This document shows positions 25,869 through 34,192 of a DNA stretch of 64,000 nucleotides, piece by piece. The notes under the pieces were generated by a model. The model was given only the letters and a program-made list of their open reading frames with translations. It did no database searches and had not been told where the DNA came from. The position numbers were made by a program, and so were the translations under genes. The number at the start of each line of letters is the position of its first letter. Position 1 is the first letter of the stretch. This stretch comes from RYN-230 sp963851025 (GTDB lineage Bacteria > Actinomycetota > Actinomycetes > Streptosporangiales > Streptosporangiaceae), in assembly GCA_963851025.1 (NCBI GenBank), contig CAWKOA010000016.1, forward strand, positions 248,001-312,000, read 5' to 3'.

Positions 25869-27348
25869 ATGCCGGTTGCGAGAGAACGCATGAATGAACG
25901 CCGTATCCCGGGCCGTGGCCAGATTGCCGCGGGCCAGCCGCTCCGCGGTATTGCCGCCACGGCCGGCCGGGGAATGGCTGCGCTCGGCCGCCGATTCGCG
26001 GTGGCGGGCCGCCGGACGGCGGGCCGGGCCGCCGGCAGCTCGCCTGCTGGCCGGGGCGGTCCTGGTCACCGGGTGCGCCGTGCTGGCCGGGTGCACCGAT
26101 CAGCACCAGCCAGCCCTTGTTCAAGAGCGCCGGCCCGCTGATCACGCTCCGGGTCGGCGTCTACGCCAATCCCGGCTACCAGCCGTCCGGGCTGTACGCC
26201 GAGTACGAGCGGCTGCACCCGAACATGAAGATCGTCCAGGTCGACACCGCGCAGCAGGCCAGCTACTGGCAGGCGCTCCAGGGTGACCTGAAGTCCGGCC
26301 ACGGGCTGGACGACATCCAGGCCATCCCGTTCGCCGACATCGCCGCGGTGACCGGGCCGCTGGCGCGTGACTTCGTCCCGCTGAACACGCTGGGCGGGGT
26401 GTCCGGGGGCACCAGCGCTTTCGCGGACGACTGGCTGCCCTGGGTGGCGCAGCAGGCGACGAACCGCGCGGGCACAGACGTACGCGCTCGGCGCCGAGAT
26501 CGGCCCGATCGCGACCTGCTACCGGACCAGCCTGCTGCGCCGAGGCCGGCCTGCCGACCAGCCCCGCGGTGCTGGCCCGGGACTGGTCGACCTGGTCTGG
26601 CTACCTGAGGTTCGGGCGGCTGTTCAGGTCGCGCATCCCCCACGGCCCCGCCTTCACCGACTCCGCCACCAGCCTGTACACCACGATGGCCGGCCAGGCG
26701 GACGAGCAGTACTACAGCCCGGCGGGCGGCCTGGCGGTCCGGCGCAACCCGGCCATCCGGGCGGCCTGGAACACCGCGGTGCAGGCCAGCCGCGATGGGC
26801 TGAGCGCGCGGGCTGGTCCCGCAGACGGCCGCCTGGGACCAGGGCCTGACCCGCGATGCGTTCGCCACCGTGATGTGCCCGGCCTGGATGCTGCACCAGA
26901 TCAGCAGCCTGGCCGGGCCCGCTCGGCTCGGGAGGCTGGAACGTGACCGCCGCGCCCGGCGGGGCGGCCAACTCCGGCGGGCTTCTACCTGGCGCTGCCG
27001 CAGCAGGGCGGCCACCAGCAGGCCGCGTTCCAGCTGGCGTCGTTCCTCACCGGCGAGCAGGCGGGCATCGACCTGTTCCGCACCCAGGGTGACTTCCCGG
27101 CCAATTTCGCGGCCGTCACCGCGGTCAACTCGGTGACCAGCCGGTACTTCAGCGGCGCCCGGGTGGGCAGGATCTTCGGCCGGGCCGCGGACCGCACGCC
27201 GGGTGCCCCGCTCGGCCCGGCCAGCGACGCCATCTCAGCCATCGTGGACGGCCAGCTCGCGCAGGTCGAGGCGGGCCACCGGGGGGAGGCGGCCGCCTGG
27301 CGGGCCGCACTCCGCGAGGCCACCGCCGCCGGGCACGCAGCGGGCTGA
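25869..27348 (+). CDS. Sugar ABC transporter substrate-binding lipoprotein (seven frameshifts)
   Basis: ATG at 25869 behind GAGGAGG. A long basic N-terminus leads to a lipoprotein signal with lipobox LAGC. The mature part is an extracellular solute-binding family 1 protein: ITLRVGVYANPGY, EYERLHPNMKIVQVD, the 'TYALGAEIG' strand, and a C-terminus with ALPQQGGHQQAAFQLASFLTGEQ. The reading is interrupted near 26034, 26113, 26476, 26551, 26812, 26928 and 26975. Each break is repaired by deleting one base, and the repaired length is exactly 491 codons including stop. It would capture oligosaccharides for import, but no permease or ATPase genes are adjacent. An operator candidate is upstream. Confidence 0.78.
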
Positions 27349-27744
27349 AAGGTTCAGTGACGCAAGGTCACGGCAGGCGCGCCGGCCTGGCCTCGCGGGC
27401 AGGCCCGCCCGGCGCCGCCCGGGCCGGCCGCCGCCATGGCCAGCGGCTCGTTCCGGGCTGCTCAGCGTGGCCAGGCCCGGCGGCCAGGCCGGCCCGGGCG
27501 GGCCCGGAACCCGCCGCCGCCGCCCCGTCCGCTGATCACGCACCGTGCCGGCGGCGGCGGCCCCCGCGGTCACCCTTTCCGGCACCAGCCGCCGAATTTA
27601 GACTCCGCCCAATCTGGAAGCGCTTTCCCGGCTGCATCACGCGCGGCTGCCCGCGGCTCGCGGCCGCAGAGCGGGGAGCGCGCCTCACCCGGCTGCCTGG
27701 TCATCCGGCCCGCTGCGGCAGCCCGATCCGCGAGGAGGATGCGG
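27349..27744 (+). other. Intergenic leader of the GH48 gene
   Basis: No credible gene; the open frames here lack conserved features. It contains the operator-like palindrome at 27616-27628 and the GAGGAGG site at 27732-27738. Confidence 0.5.
27616..27628 (+). promoter_or_regulatory. GGAAGCGCTTTCC, LacI-family-like operator before GH48
   Basis: The palindromic core AAGCGCTT (27618-27625) flanked by GG and CC resembles the CebR/CelR cellulase operators of actinobacteria, which share a central AGCGCT. It is 117 bases before the GH48 start. No experimental basis here. Confidence 0.45.
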
Positions 27745-30700
27745 ATGCGAAGGTTAGCGCGAAGAGCCCTGTGCCGCGGGCTGGCCAGCTGCCTGGCTAG
27801 TGGCGCGTTGCTGGGCGGGATGCTGGTGGGCGCGGCCAGCGCGTCGGCCGCGGGACCGGCCGGCCGGGCCGCCCGCTCAGCCGCGGCGACCCGGCCGCGG
27901 CGGTCCGGCCGCCGCGGCCGCACAGGCCGGCGCGGCGGCCGCTCCAGGCCGCCAGGCGCGCTCCAGCCGGCCGCCACGACCGTGACGTCCTGCCAGGTCA
28001 CCTACACGGTGAGCAGTGACTGGGGCAGCGGCTTCACCGCGGCGGTCACCATCCAGAACACCGGGTCGGCGATCACCAGCTGGACCCTGGGCTACTCCTA
28101 CGCCGGGAACCAGACCCTGTCCCAGGGCTGGAGCGGCACCTGGACCCAGAGCGGCAAGGCCGTCAGCGTCGCCAGCGCCAGCTGGAACGGCAGCCTGGCC
28201 ACCGGCGCCTCCACCCAGATCGGCGCCAACTTCACCTACAGCGGCACCAACACCGCCCCGACCGCCTTCACCCTCAACGGAACCACCTGCAACGGCGGCG
28301 CTCCGGCTCGCCCAGCCCCTCACCGAGCCCGAGCACGTCCCCCACCTCGAGCCCGAGCCCCGAGCCCGAGCCCCAGCCCGACCTCCACCGGCGGCGGCGG
28401 GACACCCGGCGCGGCCCCGATGGTGTCCATCACCAGCCCCACCGCCGGGGAGATCTTCAGCCCCGGCTCGGCCATCACCCTGCAGGCCAGCCCGGTGACC
28501 GGCTCGGGCCCGATCACGTCCGTCACCTTCTACCAGAGCACCTCCGCGGCCAACGACACCGAGATCGGGGTGGCCACGGCCAGCCCGTGGGCGGTGCAGT
28601 GGGCCAACGTGCCCGGCCGGCAGCTACTCGATCACCGCGGTGGCCAGCAACGGGACGGAGAGCCTGACCTCCTACCCGATAGCGATCACGGTCGAGTCGC
28701 CGACCGTGGTGGTCAACCCCGAGCTCGGTCGCGGTCCAGCAGGGCGGCACCCAGACCTTCGGCGTGGCGCTGTCGGCGCAGCCGTCCGCCAGCGTCACGG
28801 TGTCCGTGGCCGAGGCCAGCGGGGGCGACCCTGACCTGTCGGTCTCCTCCGGCGCCTCGCTCACCTTCACCACCTCGAACTGGAGCGTGCCGCAGAACGT
28901 CACGGTCGCGGCGGGCACCACCGCCGCGGACGGCGGCGGCCAGGGCACGTTCACCGCCTCGGCGTCCGGGTACGCCTCCGGCTCGGCCACGGTCACCGAG
29001 GCGCTGCCCGCCGGCTCGCAGTCCAAGTACGACCAGTGGTTCCTCAACCTGTACGACACGATCATGAACCCGGCCAACGGGTACTTCAGCCCGAAGGGCA
29101 TCCCGTACCACTCGGTCGAGACGCTCATCGTCGAGGCCCCGGACTACGGCCACGAGACCACGTCCGAGACCTACAGCTATTACCTGTGGCTGACCGCGGA
29201 CTACGGCCGGGTGACCGGCAACTGGACGCCGTTCAACAACGCCTGGGCCAACATGCAGACGTACATGATCCCCAGCGCGTCCCAGCAGCCGGGGCAGAGC
29301 ACCTACAACCCGGCCAGCCCGGCGGAGTACGGCCCGGACGAGCCGCACCCGAACAACTACCCGGTCGCGCTGAACTCCTCGGTCCCGGTGGGCTCGGACC
29401 CGCTGTCGGCCGAGCTGGCCTCCACCTACGGCACGTCCAACATCTACGCCCCCATGTGGATCATGGACACGGACAACCGGTACGGGTTCGGCCAGTGCGA
29501 GGACACCACCTCCACGCCGAGCTTCGTGAACAGCTACCAGCGCGGCCCGATGGAGTCGGTCTGGGACACGATCCCGCAGCCCGACTGCGACCTGCTGAAG
29601 TTCGGCGGGCCCAACGGCTTCCTGGACCTGTTCAACAACGGCGGCGGCAGCTTCTCCGCCCAGTACAAGTACACCGACGCCCCGGACGCCGACGCGCGGA
29701 TGATCCAGGCCGCCTACCTGGCGGACACGTTCGCCAAGGCCCAGGGCAAGGAGTCGGCGATCTCGGCCACCCTGGCCGACGCGGCCAAGCTCGGCGACTA
29801 CCTGCGCTACTCCATGTTCGACAAGTACTTCAAGCAGATCACCGCGGCCTGCAGCCAGGACGGCTCGGTGGCCTGCCCGGCGGGCACCAGCAAGGCCAAC
29901 GAGGACACCTACCTGCTGTCCTGGTACTACGCCTGGGGCGGGTCCTCGACCGGCGCCTGGTCCTGGCGGATCAGCGGCGAGGCGATCCACCAGGGGTACC
30001 AGGACCCGGTCACCGCGTACGCACTGTCCACCGACCCCTCGCTGATCCCGCTCTCCCCGACGGCCAAGTCGGACTGGGCGGCCAGCCTGACCACGCAGCT
30101 GAACTTCTTCCAGTGGCTGCAGTCCAGCCAGGGCGCGATCGCCGGCGGTGTCACCAACAACTGGGGTGGCAACTACGGCGACGTGTCCAAGCCGCCCGCG
30201 GGTGACACCACGTTCGACGGGATGTACTACACCCCCGATCCGGAGTACGCGAACCCGCCCAGCAACCAGTGGTTCGGGTACCAGACCTGGCCGATGGAGC
30301 GGCTGGCCGAGTACTACTACGACACCGGCAACTCCCAGGCCCAGGCGATCCTGGCCAAGTGGGTGTCCTGGGCTGAGTCGGTCACCTCGTTCAACACCAG
30401 CACGGGCGCCATCTGCCTGCCCGGGACCATGACCTGGTCCGGGCAGCCCGGTGAGAACTACACGTCCGGCTCGACCCCGCCGCCCGCCAACACCAGCCTG
30501 AGCGTCTCGGTCTCCGGCTGCTCCTCCGATCTCGGCGTCTCGACCTCGCTGGCCAAGGTCTACGAGTACTACGCGGCCAAGTCCGGCAACACCACGGCCC
30601 AGACCGACGCCCAGAACATCATCGACACCATTCACAAGTACTACGCCGACTCGCTCGGTTTCTCCGCGCCGGAGACGCGGACCGACTACAGCAACTTCAC

Positions 30701-30983
30701 CAGCGCCTACAACACGACGAACTACGAGGGGGTCTATATCCCGTCCGGCTGGACCGGGAAGTACCCGGGCGGCATCCCGCTCAGCTCGTCCACCAACACC
30801 TTCCTGTCCATCCGCCCCTGGTACATCGGCGACCCGCAGTGGTCCAAGGTCCAGGCCTACCTGAACGGCGGATCCGCCCCGGCCTTCAACTACCACCGGT
30901 TCTGGGCCGAAGTGGATATCGCCACCGCCTTCGAGTCGTTCGCGCAGCTGTTCCCGACCGCGCAGCCACCGTCCGGCTTCTAG
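27745..30983 (+). CDS. Secreted CBM2-Ig-GH48 reducing-end cellobiohydrolase (two frameshifts)
   Basis: Reconstructed 1078 aa. Signal peptide, Arg/Gly/Pro-rich segment (about 35-75), CBM2 (about 82-185), Pro/Ser linker, an Ig-like domain (VSITSPTAGEIFSPGS…), a Calx-beta-like spacer like that in the GH6 protein, then the whole GH48 catalytic domain. GH48 is shown by IVEAPDYGHETTSE, which holds both acidic residues implicated in catalysis, and FWAEVDIATAFE at the end. GH48 enzymes are processive and usually the most abundant cellulase of their host. Breaks at about 28624 and 28716 are each cured by removing one C. Start at 27745 behind GAGGAGG. Confidence 0.92.
27991..28296 (+). repeat. 306-bp CBM2 repeat, plus-strand copy
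   Basis: Encodes the CBM2 core of the GH48 gene and is the inverted partner of 24964-25269 (98 of 102 residues identical). Confidence 0.9.
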
Positions 30984-31070
30984 GCCAACGCAGCCTTATC
31001 GACTGATGAGGTAATAACGGCGCGGGCGCGCACGCGGTAATGCCGCGGGCGCGCCCGCTGGAGGATGGAA

Positions 31071-31997
31071 ATGATGACGGTGTTACGACGGCTCATCGTG
31101 CTGGCCGCCCTGCTGCTCGCGGCCGTGGCCGTGCCGGGCTGCGGATCCGGTCCCGGCCCGGTCCCCGGGGTGGCCGGCGGGTTCGGCACCGATCCCGTGA
31201 TTACCATCCCTAACGGAACCCCGCCGCCGGACATGATCGTCAGGACGGTCATCCCGGGGCGCGGGCCAGTGGTCCAGCCCGGCGACTATGTGCTCTTCAA
31301 CGTGCAGGGGAAAGTCTGGGCCGGGGACCGGGAGGTGGTGGACAGCTACACCGACCGGCAGCCCCAGGGACTGCCGTTACGGTCCCGGTCCGCCCTGCCG
31401 GCCTGGCGGCAGCTGGCCGGGCAGCGGGTCGGAAGCCGGGTGCTGATGGTGGTCCCGCCCCGGGACGGTTTCGGCCGCCGGGGGGACCCGCAGGCCAACG
31501 TCATGGGCACCGACACGCTCGTCTTCGTCTTCGACCTGCTGGGCACGATGCCGGAGCAGGCCCACGCCACGGGCACCGTGCTGCCTTATCACCCGGGCCC
31601 GGGCCTGCCCCGGGTGAGCTGGGGATCCCGCGGCCCGGTGATCACGGTCCCGGCCGCCGCGCGGCCACCGGCCAGGCTGGTCCGGCGGATCCTGGTCCGG
31701 GGACACGGGCGGCCGGTCCGTAACGGCCAGACCGTGGTCGCGGCGTACACCGGGGCGGTGTGGCGTACCGGCCAGGTCTTCGACTCGAGCTGGGCCCGGG
31801 GATTCCCGGAATCGTTCCAGCTCGGGGCGGGCCAGGTGATCCCCGGCTGGGAAAGCGGCCTGGGCGGGCTGCCGGTGGGCAGCCGGGTGCTGCTCGTCCT
31901 GCCGCCCAGCCTCGGCTACGGGACGGCCGGGGACCCACCCGACGTGAACGGGCACGACACCCTGATCTTCGTCGTCGACATCCTGGCCGCGCTGTGA
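31071..31997 (+). CDS. Lipoprotein with two FKBP-type peptidyl-prolyl isomerase domains
   Basis: A 308-aa lipoprotein: signal with lipobox VPGC, then two FKBP domains (about 45-155 and 195-308). The second is the better conserved, with VVAAYTGAVWRTGQVFDSSW, GAGQVIPGWESGLGG and LPPSLGYG. The first is degenerate (VLFNVQGKVW, RDGFGRRG). FKBPs speed proline isomerisation, and outside the membrane they help secreted proteins fold. Placement inside the secreted-hydrolase island fits a folding role (inference). Three ATGs are in frame; 31071 has the best spacing from GGAGG. The gap after GH48 is only 87 bases and holds a G+C-rich repeat. Confidence 0.88.
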   Translation: MMTVLRRLIVLAALLLAAVAVPGCGSGPGPVPGVAGGFGTDPVITIPNGTPPPDMIVRTVIPGRGPVVQPGDYVLFNVQGKVWAGDREVVDSYTDRQPQGLPLRSRSALPAWRQLAGQRVGSRVLMVVPPRDGFGRRGDPQANVMGTDTLVFVFDLLGTMPEQAHATGTVLPYHPGPGLPRVSWGSRGPVITVPAAARPPARLVRRILVRGHGRPVRNGQTVVAAYTGAVWRTGQVFDSSWARGFPESFQLGAGQVIPGWESGLGGLPVGSRVLLVLPPSLGYGTAGDPPDVNGHDTLIFVVDILAAL

Positions 31998-32066
31998 TCA
32001 TCCGGCTGGCCCTCCCGGGCCGTAAGCCCCGGGCCCCGCCGCAAGCCCGCAGGCCGCTGCGGGGAA

Positions 32067-32079
32067 ATGAAAGTTTCAT
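32067..32079 (+). promoter_or_regulatory. ATGAAAGTTTCAT palindrome upstream of the LacI gene
   Basis: An odd-centred 13-bp palindrome about 230 bases before the regulator start and about 110 bases upstream of its putative promoter. It is the most symmetrical of the three GAAAGTTTC sites in the window, and autoregulation is inferred. The rest of 31998-32297 shows only the promoter below and the ribosome site. Confidence 0.5.
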
Positions 32080-32175
32080 CGGCGCGGCGGACGGGCCGGA
32101 AAACCGGCTTTAGGACACTGGATGCCGCTGCCTCTTGACGACCAGCGAATTTGGCCGGAATATTCAGCAAAGAGT

Positions 32176-32204
32176 TTGCGTATCCGTAACACTCTCGATA
32201 CTAA
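32176..32204 (+). promoter_or_regulatory. Putative promoter of the LacI-type gene
   Basis: TTGCGT (32176-32181) and TACTAA (32199-32204) with a 17-base spacer in an AT-richer stretch. Confidence 0.4.
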
Positions 32205-32297
32205 ACCCGGTGCGCGACATAGGCTCCATGCCACATCCGATGGCCTGCCCCCGCCTATTTCCGCAGCCACCGGAAAATGGCTGGCAAGGAGGCTGGC

Positions 32298-33318
32298 GTG
32301 CCGGGTGCGGAGACCAAGTTACGCCCCAAACTGGCTGACGTCGCGCTGCAGGCCGGGGTCTCACCCGCCACCGCGTCCCGGGTGCTGACCGGGTCAGCGC
32401 GGGTCCGGCCGGAGACGCGGCAGCAGGTCGAGGCGGCCATCGCGCACCTCGGGTACGTGCGTAACCGGGCGCCGCGGGCGTCGTCGTCCCGGGGCACCGG
32501 ATCCATCGCGTTCATGGTCTGCGAGGACAACGCCCGGGTCTTCTCCGAGCCGTTCTTCCCGCTGATGCTGAGGAGCGTCAGCCGCGAGCTGTCCGCCCGC
32601 GGCATCCAGCTCGTGCTGCTCACCGCGCACTCCCCGCGCGACTACCAGATCGCGTCCCGGTACCTGCGCAGCGGGCACGTGGACGGCGCGCTGCTGGTCA
32701 GCATGCACGGCAAGCGGCCGCTGGACCTGCGCAGCCTGGGCGTGCCGGTCGTGATGGCCGGCCGCGCGTTCGGCCAGGACGACGGCATCTCCTACGTTGA
32801 CGCGGACAACGCGGGCGGGGCCACGATGGCGGTGGAGTACCTGCTCAAGAGCGGCCGCGAGATGGTCGCCACGATCGCCGGGCCACCCGACATGGCTCCC
32901 GGGGCCGACCGGCTCACCGGGTACCAGCGCGGCCATGGCCGAGGCCGGGCTGAGCGACCCCAGCCTCGTCGTGTTCGGTGACTTCGGCCGGGTCTCCGCC
33001 GAGCACGGCCTGTACCGGCTGCTGGACCGCCGTCCCGGCATCGACGCCGTGTTCGCCGCCTCCGACCTGATGGCCGCGGGCGTACTGGGCGCGCTGCGGC
33101 GGGCCGGCCGCCGGGTGCCCGACGACGTGGCGGTCATCGGCTTCGAGGACTCCCCGCTCGCGCAGCACACCGACCCGAAGCTGACCACGGTGCGCCAGCC
33201 GGTCGAGGCCATGGGGGCCCGGATGGCCAGCGAGCTGCTGGCCCTCATCGCCCGGGGCGGCCAGCAGCCCACGCAGGTCATCCTGGACACCGAGCTGGTC
33301 ATCCGCGACTCGGCCTGA
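32298..33318 (+). CDS. LacI-family transcriptional regulator (one frameshift)
   Basis: Reconstructed 339 aa. The N-terminal helix-turn-helix KLADVALQAGVSPATASRVL and the hinge-side segment are followed by a periplasmic-binding-protein-like sugar-sensing domain (SIAFMVCEDN, DGALLVSM, VDADNAGGATMAVEYLL, AVFAASDLMAAGVLGAL, VAVIGFEDSPLAQ). Such regulators repress sugar-use genes until an inducer binds; here cello- or xylo-oligosaccharides are likely. GTG at 32298 is chosen because AAGGAGG sits five bases before it. The frame breaks near 32934, and removing one G gives TGYQRAMAEAGL. Palindromes GAAAGTTTC here and upstream of two other genes are probable targets. Confidence 0.88.
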
Positions 33319-33860
33319 GCGCCCCGAGCGGGTAAGTGACCCCGGTCAGGCGCTCGGACTCCTGCCACAGCCGTCGGCCGGCCGCCGCGTCGTGGGAGCG
33401 GGCGGAGGACTCCACCCGGACCGGGTACCCGGTGAACTGGGCCCGGCCGGGCGGGCCGTAGTAGTCCCCGCCCCGGGCGCCCGGGTCGGTCGCGGCGCGC
33501 ACCGTGGCCAGCGCGCCGACCTGCGGGCTCTGCATCAGCCACCAGGTGAGTGCGCGCAGGCGGGGGCTCATCGCGATCCGGACGGCGCGGTTCATGTCCC
33601 GGCCGAACTCGGTGCGGGCGTTGCCGGGATGGGCCGCCACCGCGATCGTGCCCGCCCCGGCCGCCGCGAGCCGGCCCTGGAGCTCGTAGGTGAACAGCAG
33701 GTTGGCCAGCTTGGACTGGAAGTAGGCCGGCTGGAAGCGGTAGCCGCGGCAGGCCTGGAGATCGTCGAAGTTGATCACCCCGCGCCGGTGGCCGATGCTG
33801 CTGACCCTGGCGCCGCCACGCCGAGAGCCCCGCCGCCCGATCGATCCCAGGTCCATGGTC
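33299..33860 (-). pseudogene. Truncated short-chain dehydrogenase/reductase (C-terminal part)
   Basis: About 185 residues that match the second half of retinol-dehydrogenase-like SDRs: RVSSIGHRRG, INFDDLQ, the catalytic YFQSKLAN (Y-x3-K) and AAHPGNARTEFG. The N-terminal Rossmann half with the TGxxxGIG cofactor motif is absent. Upstream sequence is unrelated in every frame, so this is a remnant and not just a frameshift. Its 3' end overlaps the convergent LacI gene by 20 bases. Confidence 0.7.
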
Positions 33861-34192
33861 GCCAGGTCCCCATGGTCATCGGCCCGCCGTGACATGGATC
33901 ACCCGGGTCGAGGCCGGTATGCCAGACACGGCGGCCGGGAGCACCACGCCGGGGTCCGCGGCTCCCCGGGTCCCGGAGCTTCGCTTGATTACATTTCATG
34001 CCGCCTGTCCCGCGCTCTCCCGGTCCCGCCGGCCAGGGCGCTGACCTGCGCATCCGCCCGGCACGCCGCCCCGGCGCGGCGGCCCCCGGACGAGGCGCCT
34101 AGACGGAGGCTGATCACCCTCATACGAAAGGTCTGACGGCTGCCTGCCACATCCGGCGTCGCAGCCCGCTCACTGACCTGAGGGAGGCCACG
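33861..34192. other. Intergenic region upstream of the GH-A/CBM2 gene
   Basis: No gene is supported. A TTTCAT half-site (33994-33999) lies in an AT-richer patch and GGGAGG (34182-34187) is the ribosome site of the next gene. Confidence 0.4.

Noticed and set aside
28713..30896. A 727-codon open frame on the minus strand opposite GH48
   Set aside because: It mirrors the GH48 codon pattern, has Val/Gly/Arg-rich low-information sequence and no domain; the plus-strand GH48 is certain.
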